From the NCBI GenBank assembly GCA_036345935.2, contig JADWOT020000001.1, forward strand, positions 5,491,788-5,555,787: DNA of 64,000 bases, written 5' to 3'. Below, in pieces: positions 11,446-20,781 of this stretch. The notes beneath the pieces are model-generated. The model was given only the letters and a program-made list of their open reading frames with translations. It had not been told where the DNA came from and ran no database searches. Positions within the stretch are counted from its first letter, which is position 1, and every line of letters starts with the position of its first letter. The translations under genes and the position numbers were made by a program. This DNA comes from Taenia hydatigena (Eukaryota; Platyhelminthes; Cestoda; Cyclophyllidea; Taeniidae).

Positions 11446-12717
11446 ATGAAGAAATTTAGTGAAATTAAGGCAACTTCCGCCAAAAAATTGCGTCACCTGG
11501 GCTTATTTATTCTTAATACTAAAAAAGGAACTTTTCTAAACCGAACACCATCCAGCTGGGGTAGCTGATCCTTCCCATGTTTCCATTTTTAGCTAAAATA
11601 TTCATTTATTATGTCATCTTCTACACGTTCCTTTTTGGATTTCTTACTGGTCTAATATTTTTTGTCACTGATGTTGTGATCGACGAAAAAGTGCCGTCTC
11701 TCACGGGAAGACAAAGCCTGCTGGGTCGTAGTCCAGGCGAGTAACTTATCATTAAATGATATTTCTAATGTGAAACTCGTTGTTCGTGAGCTCCATCACA
11801 GATCTCAAAGCTGACCACGACCATTACAGTTACTATTTTATAGAGTTTTCTGCAATCACTCGGATCGCTAAATTGACGGTCTCGCTCATAATTTGAAGAC
11901 ATGTGAATTTGTCTAAATGGAGAAATGATGTTCTTTTGTAGAAGGCATTCATTTGTTTTAGGGCTAACATTTTTACCAATTGTTGATGCCAAAGGAAAAT
12001 TGTCTCCCTATCCGGTCTATGACTCAGATCACAAAGCTGAATATGTCGAATTTATGCGGAAGTATTTGTCAGGATATCAGATATGGCCTACGAATTGTGA
12101 TTTTATTGATGGATCACGTCACTCAGGGAATTTGTACGATGCATGTCGCTTTCCACTTTCTGTTCTGGGACCATGTGATCCTACTCCACATAATAAAAGT
12201 GAACTGTGTGTCTACTTGAAGATGAACAAGGTAGTTCCATTGCATTAAAACGCTGACCACTACCTTTGTTTAGGTCTACGGTTATCTTCCTGACGTATCC
12301 GGCACTAGAATTTACGTCTCCTGTCAGCCTACCGTAGGTTTTCCTTTTCTTATGTGCCTTCTAAGCTCATTTATTTCTCAATCATGCATTGCTTTTAAAG
12401 GACGAATCAAAGAGTCGCGAACTGGGGCAGGGCTACTACTTTCCTGTAGCACTTTACGGAAATCGAACAGTGTAAGCATATAACAGTAAAATACCTCTTT
12501 TCTTGTCACCAACTTCTGACTAATTTTCTTTTTTAGCGGATTTTTCTCAACAGTCGCGTTTCCTTATCTCAATCAAGCAGACTACCAGTCCCCTTTGCTT
12601 GCCGTTACCTTCCCATACATAGCGAAAAACGTTTCAGTAACAATTAGCTGCAAGTACTTGAACATTGACATTGACGAGGAGTACAAATTTGAGTTGATTG
12701 GTCATGTCAGCTCGTGA
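11446..12717 (+). CDS. ATP1B: Na+/K+-ATPase beta subunit (complete, 6 exons)
   Basis: Single-pass type II membrane glycoprotein that partners the sodium pump alpha subunit and is needed for its folding and delivery to the plasma membrane. Exons: 11446-11560, 11593-11736, 11962-12230, 12274-12333, 12401-12471, 12537-12717. They total 840 nt, in frame, 279 residues; family members are about 300. The cytoplasmic end carries FLNRTPSSW (family FLGRTxxSW), then a hydrophobic segment at about 41-63, then SPGLTF at 85-90. Six extracellular cysteines (132, 148, 158, 169, 193, 258) fit the three conserved disulfides, with CRFPLSVLGPC at 148-158. N-glycosylation sequons lie at 164, 217 and 251. Intron 1 is only 32 bp, and intron 2 (11,737-11,961) needs a GC donor (CCAG|GCGAGT). 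The start is the first in-frame ATG after a likely acceptor. An AATAAA lies 42 bases past the stop. Confidence 0.93.
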
Positions 12718-12758
12718 CATGCATTGCTCTTTGCCTCCTGTCCTGATTCCATGTCTTT

Positions 12759-12764
12759 AATAAA
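12759..12764 (+). promoter_or_regulatory. Polyadenylation signal AATAAA of the ATPase beta gene
   Basis: Canonical hexamer in the short 3'UTR, the first one after the stop codon at 12,715-12,717. Confidence 0.75.
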
Positions 12765-14259
12765 TTTCTTATCTTCGTTTTTATTTACCAACATGAGGTC
12801 GCCGCGAATTTCTACTGCTTACCCTAATTCTAAAGGTGATCCAAGAAGCCATTTTAAAGAACATCGCAGGCAAAAGAAACAAACTAGCCTTTTGTGCCTT
12901 TTTGATACATTAGCTGGTGGAGGATGGCGAGTGTGGCTCTTCTTAGTTGATACCTGAAATAGGCTGTTATTCCAGTGAGGAGAGTTGGAAACGAATATTT
13001 GTATGGGGCATCTGACGCCGCATTTTTGGACATCCCTTATTAGATCTTATAGAGGCGGAACATCCAATCAAAGTGAGGACATTAATTTCATCCGCCGCCT
13101 CCTCCTCCTTCTTTTCCTCTTCCCTCTCCACCACTTTTGTGTGTTTGCGCACAATGCGAAAGGTGGATTTGGCAAAAAATGAAAAATCCTTGTATCTGAG
13201 TTTACAGTCTCTCTAATTCTCCTCATACACATGTTACACTTACGTCTTTTGGAATAATTACTAAAAAGTATCTTTGTGAGAAAGAGCAGGAGGAGTCTTG
13301 TCTGCCAGCTATTTTAGGGCTTCTGCATGCCCATAGAAGAAGTGACTTTGGACTCGCCTCCTCTTTTACAAGTAGGGGACTCACTCAGAGCGAGGGCGTC
13401 TCTCCTCATCCTTTGTGTGCGCACGCACACTGCAAAAGGTCAAGTTGGAAAGAGACACCAAGTTAACGTCATGATGATAAAGTACATTTTTGTAATAAAA
13501 CTATAGCAAAATTTCTTTAACTTGCAAGTAAGTACAGAAGGGTACTTGATGGACTTTCATGCCACTCAAAGGCATCGAGATGATCTCATGTAGCAAATGT
13601 TTAAACTCCAATCAGAATTCTTTGTTTCATTTGTACTTTACCATCCGTTGGGTCCTTTCACTGGCTGAAAGACAATCACTTTTGATTGTTTTGTTCATAT
13701 TGTTGATGGTAGGCACGGATGCTAGAGAAGACCGTGTTGAAGTACTGAAGAGCGCATCAACCCACATTAACCAGGCAGTGGAATGCCGTGCTATGCGACG
13801 TTGGATTGAGGTCACTAAGCAGGCGTGCTAAGAAACCCATTAAAGAGTTAGTTTTAACGCTTCATTTACTCCTACTTGGGAGTCACAAATAAGAATTAAG
13901 TTATGTTATTTCAAAATGGATTGATCAGAGGTTGGTATTAGGCGTTTTAAACCACCTTTGAACCCGACACACACGTAATGAAAAGGTGAGGCATGGTGAA
14001 CTCAACAATTCTAGCATTGGCTCGCCGTGACCGACTTTATTTTTAAAATAATAACAGGGTGAAGGAAAGCTACACTTGGCTTAATTTTGATTGACCTCAG
14101 TTCTAAGTAAAGGCAGACTTGGTAACGGTTACCATAATAGAAAGGCGTCTCTAGACAAAACCGACGGCTGACAATATCATTCATGTAGCGATCCATTAAT
14201 TCGTAAGTTAAGGTGCGGATCACCACATTTAAGCGTCGTCAAAAAGAGCTCAGCTTGAA
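12765..14259. other. Intergenic, low-complexity patches
   Basis: Contains pyrimidine-rich tracts (near 13,090-13,130 and 13,360-13,420) that create a Glu/Lys-rich shadow frame on the minus strand. I see no exon with splice sites and homology. Confidence 0.5.
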
Positions 14260-15850
14260 ATTGGTAAGCGAGAACAGCTTATCGTATACTGGGTGGATTA
14301 CGAGTGTTATTTGCGAACTCATGTGAGACTAATTAGTTAAAAAAGGTGAACAAAACTAGTCCAACGCAAGAAAATAGGCTAAATCGTTTACAGTAATCAA
14401 AAAAAGCTATTTGAATCGAAGTAGCAATGATACAAATGCATTTGTAAAAATCATTTTGCGACGGTTCTTGGGAAACTTATAGCCTATTATCCTCTACTTG
14501 GTTTCTTCAAATCAAAAAATTATCACAAATTCACTTCCACTAGAAGCAAACAGTGACCTTAGAAAACATAATTAATTTAATACTCTAATTTGTCGACTAC
14601 CACACCTTGACTAGGTGGAAGAACATTAAAACTAGTTAGACGGTAGTAAGGAGGTCACCCAGACGCCAGGTGATAGTTAGGTCGCGGATTGGTTTTTGCG
14701 AGTATCTTTGCACCAATCAACGATCAGTTTAATCAGGCGGAGGGTGCTAGCTCTCCATTTATTGGCCCTTGTCGACGTGATCGACCAATCAGCTCCTGGC
14801 ATTCTCCAATTGTGAAAATTGCTACTTAAACACTTTTATCCCACAGAAGTAACACATAACTTCGTCTTTTACACCTCCTCTATGCGATGGCACCTACATC
14901 TAAACACAATGACACTCTGCTACTTTTAAGGTTATAGGTGGCTTACAAGGGTTTTTTGAATCGTTCTATTAACCGATTTGTTTTCATCGAGTGGGGTGTT
15001 TCTTTCACCAGTTCTCACTTAGGGAAAGAATTCGATTACCTCGAAAAATCTGCGCATCTGCCTTGTTGACTTGCATAGGTGAGGTGAATATCTGCAACAA
15101 TCTGTTATTACGTACATTTTAGTATTTCGTAATGCTTTTCTCTTGTCTCGAACTCATGTAAGCCATCGAGTGAACGGGATGTTGAGTCGGATTTGCTTGA
15201 ATTTTAGACCGGGTATAGGTGGGTTCCCACCTGCAGTAGCAGTATGGGTTAATAGGCACCACACGGACGATGCTTCATGCTGGGAGTATTGTACCGCCAC
15301 TAGAATAGGTTTCATGTCTTAATGACATGAGTAGTTTGAAATTATCACATTAGACAGATCATGCATAGCACGTTATTTTGCATGGACTATGAAAGAACTG
15401 GCAAGATATAAGCCGCAAATCGTCACCTAACCACACGGATCACACAGGAGTCAGCAATTGACAATGGGTTTGAATTTATTTCGACTGATATCATGTTAAT
15501 AGCTAAAAAAGCGTAAAAACATTAACTCTTAATCAAATTTCTTTTAGATTCTAAGGCCTTTAAACACAATCCTTTTACTCTTGTCCACTTTTTAACCGTG
15601 AGTGACCTTCTCCAAACTCGCGCAATGTGAACGACGCCAGAGCGTCGAAGAGCAAGGCTATGGATCGCTGTCAACACCATCTCTACCACAACAGCATCCA
15701 CCAATTCAGTCTTTAATAATAATCTGTACTGCTTAATCCCTAACTTTGGTACCAGTTCAAAGTGACGCTCAACACGACATTGACAGAACACCATGATTAG
15801 GCCGTGAAAGGAGTCGGCCGCAGAAGGAGATGATGAAGAAGAGGCAATAG
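14260..15850. repeat. Diverged dispersed repeat, copy B (matches 1-2.1 kb)
   Basis: Direct repeat of copy A with many substitutions and a large gap. A 139-codon minus-strand frame (15,522-15,941) overlaps its right end. Its translation contains AIHSLALRRS, which corresponds to AIHRFALRRS in copy A, but copy A is broken in frame, so this is at most a remnant. Confidence 0.6.
14688..14810. promoter_or_regulatory. Cluster of CCAAT/ATTGG motifs in repeat copy B
   Basis: Five CCAAT boxes occur within about 125 bp: ATTGG at 14,688 and 14,761; CCAAT at 14,713, 14,785 and 14,806. Four correspond in order and strand to motifs in copy A, including ACCAATCAGC. Confidence 0.4.
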
Positions 15851-17922
15851 AGATAAGGAATGGTTCATATAAGCTCATAAGGCACCGCGTGCATATGCTT
15901 TTTCGGATAGAGAGAGAGCTTTTACTTAGACACTTCTCCATTTCATCACGAAAGTTGTTTTATTAGTGGAAGGTGACGTGAAAGACCCTCATGGGCCCTG
16001 CATCATTTCGGTTGTTTCGATTCTCACCAATTAACCTGCACAGAACAGCGCACCCTGCTGATAGGTGAGGCTGTCAAACTGACCATAAGATGGATGTGGA
16101 CCTTTCAACTTTGAGACGGAATGGCTTGAACAACAAATGAATGGTATAATGGGTTTCAGTTTTCCAAAAATACTAAAATTTGTCTATTTGACATCTGTTG
16201 CCTCTAATCCAAGCGGGAGATGTGTCACACTACAACTCTACTAAAAGCAAGGAGGCAAAAGCCATTTTGCAATCCTCTGAACCTCCATTGGCTCTCGAAT
16301 TGCTAAATGTGGTTGTGGCTTGACAGTTCCTCGGTATCGGCAGTGCATTCTTCCATTTTTCTCTACATTAGTACAAAAAAGTGTCGTTAACAGCACGCTA
16401 AGTATGGATGCACACGCAAATGTCATGGGATACACATACTATTTATTAGTTAATAAGGATTTGGCTAGTAAAATTGTAAGTCGTTTTGGCTTCTGTCTGA
16501 CAAAAGCAAATGAATTGAAATGCGTGCGCATAAATGCAAATCTTGAACAAGAAACTAACAACAGGATTTAAGCAAACATGGTCACATGATTATTACTACT
16601 TAACAAACTTACACGTACATATTGCAGCACACTTAGACTTCCTTGGACGACGAAAAAAGGCATAAAATTAAGGCAAAATGCATACATTTTCGGCAAGTGA
16701 AAGGAATTAGGATTGCTAACATAGTACAGAGAGCAACCTGCAAAGTGTTCCTTTGCTAAAGCTTAGAGGACAAGCAAAGTGTTGCGAAGCCCTTCTTCCT
16801 TCACTGAGCGTCGAACACGACACTGTCCTTAGTCAGTCTTCCACATCTGCCAACACACCTTTGCTGTAAAATATTTGGTGACCAGTGGTGGTAGAATAAA
16901 ACTATCACTCATCAATGCCTGCGATAGTGGCACGATAACACTCTGGAGTCTGAGGTATTGCATCAGTGTCCACGGTAACGTCTGCCGAAGCCGCAGACTC
17001 AAGCCCATTACGACTGAGATGGACACCGGGTCAGAGACCTATGGCGATTTTTGAAACCTTGGCACCATTCAAATGGTGCTTAGGCCATTAAGCACGAGAG
17101 CAGCTTGGTAACCGTATACAAGAGTGATACTACTACAGGCAGTAGTGACTGTTAAGATTATCCTTCCACCATTGGCGATCGCATTGTTCACAAGTACTAA
17201 AAGCACTTTTGCACAAAACTGTAAAACTTACCTCTGTTGTTCTGTAGAACATGTCCCCTCTTCTACCACTAACACTAAAAACGAGTACCTTAGCTAGAAA
17301 TGGGAGTAAATTGAGTACCCAACTACCCCAGCTGGATAATTTTCGATTTAAAAATGCCCTATTCAAGGTTGAGAATAAATAGGTTTAGGTGGTGCAATTA
17401 ATTTTCCCCTCATTTCTTCCCAGTAAAGACTCGAACATCCAAAAAGTGTGACAGTGGAGGCCGTGGCTAGCTATCAAAATTCATCGATATAAACAAGCTA
17501 AGGTTAAATGAGTAGTTTGATAAAAGCTTTCTTTGACCCTTACAACAAGGTTTTTGTCACGCAAATAAGTACTTTTTTACACTAACTTAATTGAATTTTA
17601 TTCCTTTCCATTTTCGGCACTCGTATTTTTAATTTGCCACAAAGTGTCAGGATTTGCCTTACAATTTTTTGTACACTCCTCGTTTTGTTATATTGTGATG
17701 TAAAGCTTGCGTGCTCTTTTACATCCCCAGGAATGACTCGACGCCATGCACACCACTCGGGTGAGTCTTCTAACTCATAGCAGTTGACTTGGCAAAATTA
17801 TCGACAAGATTTTGTTTTTAATGCACCCATTTTTCACCTGCATAGACTGCACTAATTCATATGCTGTTAATAAAACGTTATAAAGCTTTCGTAAAGACAT
17901 AGGAAAGCATAATGCTTAGGCG
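15851..17922. other. Intergenic, no recognised feature
   Basis: No supported gene. Short frames near 16,241-16,571 and 17,133-17,366 have no recognised family motif or splice context. Confidence 0.5.
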
Positions 17923-18015
17923 CTTGGTCCAGAGGCCAGCTTATCCGGCAAAGGCAGTAGGGCCACCCAGGTGACCGTAGCCGAAACCGTCAGTTAAATA
18001 AACAAAGTGCTATAT
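17923..18015 (-). repeat. Partial LTR of the TRIM-like family
   Basis: Only the part with 'ggtccagaggccagctta', 'gtgaccgtagccgaaaccg' and 'aacaaagtgct' is present, in reverse orientation and diverged. The half carrying the TATA tract and GCGCTACA end is missing. Confidence 0.6.
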
Positions 18016-18266
18016 AGGCCCTCTCTTCCTTTGAGCATCTACTTCAGTGACTCTTTAAGTAAATGTTTCGCGTCAGTCGTCACGACGTGATCAGTGCTGA
18101 ATAAAAACGTCCACGACCCAATCGTACCATTTATCGAATCTCTATGCAACTAAGGCGGTGCTTGACCTTAGCGTCACTGATCCGTCATATCAATTTATCT
18201 GTATAGAGATTTTTGTCTGGCTTAAAAGCCAAGTTATTAGACACGGCGTTTTTTGCTGGCTATCAC

Positions 18267-18423
18267 TGTAGCGCCTCAAGGCTCCCTTGAAGGCAAAAGA
18301 AGACAGAACGCTAGGGTAGAATATAGGTCGCTGGTATGGTCCAGAGGCTATCTTGCGCAGCTAGGGCAAGATAGCCGTCTCTTTGACCCTGACCGAAACC
18401 GATAGCTCAAGCAAAGCATTAAA
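18267..18423 (-). repeat. Solo LTR with perfect ATCAC target-site duplication
   Basis: Reverse-oriented LTR starting TGTAGCGCC and ending 'gcattaaa', where the terminal CA has mutated. The 5 bp before it (18,262-18,266) and after it (18,424-18,428) are both ATCAC. About 30 bp is missing from the centre compared with other copies. Confidence 0.85.
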
Positions 18424-18889
18424 ATCACGCGTGTCCATAGGTAGACCTTGGAACGGAGGTCTAGAAGCAGATTTGTGGAAAGTAGTAGGGTTCAATACAG
18501 TCTTATAAAGGTACGATTTTGCGTACTTTTCCAGGTCACCATCGCTATGCAGGCATAGTAGAAAAACTTTGTAGAAACTTGTTCAGAAAATTCACGATTA
18601 GTGTAGTTTCCGTTGTTAAGAGCTGTTATAGAATGTCAGCGATTCTGCCATCCGTGTCACATGCACTTCTTTCACACCGCCAAACTACGCCACAAGAGGT
18701 AAGAAACTAAACAGAATTTCTCTTAAAGTCCGCTTACCATTCCGCTGACACCAAGGCAGCGTCCAAAGACTTCCTTAAAGACAGAAGTAGGCATAATACT
18801 TGGGTCTTATCTAAAACGAACAAAAGAATATATTACACAGGTGCAAGCATCGACATAGTTAAAAGTGTCTTCCATGGCATGGAAAGGCC
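18424..18889. other. Intergenic, no recognised feature
   Basis: Short stretch between two LTR-family insertions. Nothing recognised. Confidence 0.5.
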
Positions 18890-19698
18890 TTTCAACTAGC
18901 CGCGTGGGCTGGCATCCGAGCCATTCCAAAAGCTCATTCCTCTCTGCTAGCTGAATATATACATTCAGCCTTCTTTTGCCTTCAAGGGAGCCCCAGGACG
19001 CTACACTGGTGGCAGCGGAAAGCAAACCCTACTCTATAGGGTTTCTATCCCAGTCTTTACCACCTGTGGCATATTGCAACTGTGCAAAAGAAGTGTTTCA
19101 GACATCCCATAACAGAAGAGCTGAGAACGACGTTCGCCTTGGGCATCTACTCCATCTCCGTGCTCCACAGGAAAGCTATCAACAACTGAAGCGACACTAG
19201 CAATGGACCACCTGGGAAGGTTTCGTTCCTGAAAGTACCCACAATATACTTGCTTAAGGAGATCGGTGTGCTAACGCCCGCCTACGGGCATCGTGATGGT
19301 CAACAGAACCACTTATTCTGAACTTTATTCTTAAGCCAAACGAATCTCCAAGTCGAGTCAAACTGCCAAGAGGGATCACCTCCGTTGGTGTCAAGCATTG
19401 CCTCAATCTCGTCGAATGTCGGCGATTGGCGTGGTCAGCTCGTTGGTGCTTATTACAGCACCGATTACGTTGTGATGGCTGACGCGGGATGTCTACTGGG
19501 GAGAGCATGGGGGCGACGCTCGAAAGCAAAGTAATACATTGTTTGTTTGGGCTGCCAATTTTCGATCCGGCCCACAAAGGTGGTCATATTGTCATATCTG
19601 TGCAGGCTGGCCTCCGAGCCACCCCGGCAGCTTGTTGAATATATATATATATATTTGTCCTTGTATTTTAGCCTTCAATGGAGCCTCGGGGCGCTACA
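18890..19698 (+). mobile_element. Nearly complete TRIM-like miniature LTR retrotransposon
   Basis: Order seen: 5' LTR missing its first ~70 bp (18,890-19,005), primer-binding site TGGTGGCAGCGG (19,007-19,018), about 500 bp without coding capacity, a purine-rich tract 'ggggagagcatggggg' (about 19,498-19,513) that could be the polypurine tract, and a diverged 3' LTR (about 19,529-19,698) ending GGCGCTACA. It has no gag, pol, reverse transcriptase or integrase frame, so it would depend on enzymes supplied by another element. The primer site pairs with the 3' end of tRNA-Leu(AAG/UAG) as I recall it. Confidence 0.8.
19007..19018 (+). other. Primer-binding site, tRNA-Leu type
   Basis: TGGTGGCAGCGG lies one base after the CTACA end of the LTR. 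The same 12-mer lies in the same place at 7,537-7,548. TGG complements the tRNA CCA tail, and the following nine bases complement the acceptor end of tRNA-Leu(AAG/UAG). Confidence 0.7.
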
Positions 19699-20069
19699 AG
19701 CGTTTACTAGAGGAGCTGACCTATCAAGACATGGATAATTGCTAAAAACTTTTAAAAAGTTCCCAAAAAAGTTCTTGATTTTCCTCTAAAAAGTTATAAC
19801 AGCAAAAAATGGTTTTATTCAATAAACCATTTCTGTCCACTGAAATCGTTGTAAAGGGTCTTAGAGACCAGGTCTCTGGCTCACCGGCGTCGCTTGGACT
19901 CATAAAATATAATTAGGTTTTAAGGATTTTAACCTTGCGATAATTCTGAAATTGGTAAAAGAAAGTTTCTAAACAGAAGCCTGATGGAAGGAAATTGGAC
20001 TTCGATTTTAATCCGAAATTTATTGAGTACAAAGAAGGTAGCAGTAAAAGTAATTTTAGGTAACTAGGC
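19699..20069. other. Intergenic, no recognised feature
   Basis: AT-rich spacer between two members of the LTR family. Nothing recognised. Confidence 0.5.
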
Positions 20070-20330
20070 TGTAGCGTCCCGAGGCTCCCTTGAAGGCAAA
20101 AGAAGGCGGACTGCTGGGGTAGAATATATATATTCACCGGACAGAGGGAAAAAGGCTACTGGCATGGCACGGAGGCCAGTTCTAACAAACAAATTACTAC
20201 ACATATATTCACCGGACAGAGGGAAATAGGCTGCTGGCATGGCCCGGAGGCCAGCCCACACAGCCTGGGCAGTACGGCCACCTCTGTGACCTTGACAGAA
20301 ACCGGCAGTTCTAACAAACAAAGTACTACA
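20070..20330 (-). repeat. LTR with internal partial duplication, TAGGC/CAGGC flanks
   Basis: Reverse-oriented LTR starting TGTAGCGTCCC and ending AAGTACTACA. The stretch 'ttcaccggacagagggaaa' through 'cggaggccag' occurs twice, and between the two copies is a second LTR end 'ttctaacaaacaaattactaca'. This indicates an end-to-middle rearrangement, such as recombination of two copies. The flanking 5-mers TAGGC and CAGGC match at four of five positions. It sits about 450 bp upstream of the NPAT-like start codon, pointing away from it. Confidence 0.8.
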
Positions 20331-20781
20331 CAGGCATTAGGCAGGTAAAGATCGTTCCATTCATTTGTACCAGATAAACCAAAAATCGCTGATTTTTAAT
20401 TTAAGGAAAACATCACCGCCAAATTATGCACACCTATTCAGCTTAGGAAGAAACAGTACAACAAATTTAGCAGCAGAAAAGAAAGATCATTATGGTTGCG
20501 AAACTTGTTCCAAGTCTGCTCCTTGGCCGAGTAGCAGATTTGATTGAATTGTGTAATAATATTTTTGTCAGGTCAATTATCCAACATTCTTAGGATATCT
20601 ACTGTCCCAAAAAACCCTAAGCATTTAATCAGTTAAGCTGATTGTGCATAAAAAATTGAGGCAACAATTGACAGGCTGGTAAGATTGTTTTACTCAGTAA
20701 TCCTTTCACCCAGCTATTCGAATGAAGAATTAGTTGAGCTGTGATTTGCGTTGTCGGGTCTTGCATTTATTTTACGTAATT
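20331..20781. other. Presumed promoter/5'UTR of the NPAT-like gene
   Basis: Lies between the LTR and the start codon. No TATA box or other defined element could be assigned with confidence. Confidence 0.3.

Noticed and set aside
12967..13152. Glu/Lys-rich minus-strand frame
   Set aside because: Low-complexity translation of a pyrimidine-rich tract, with no gene context.
15522..15941. 139-codon minus-strand frame
   Set aside because: It overlaps the end of diverged repeat copy B. The matching part of copy A is disrupted, so it does not look like a maintained gene.
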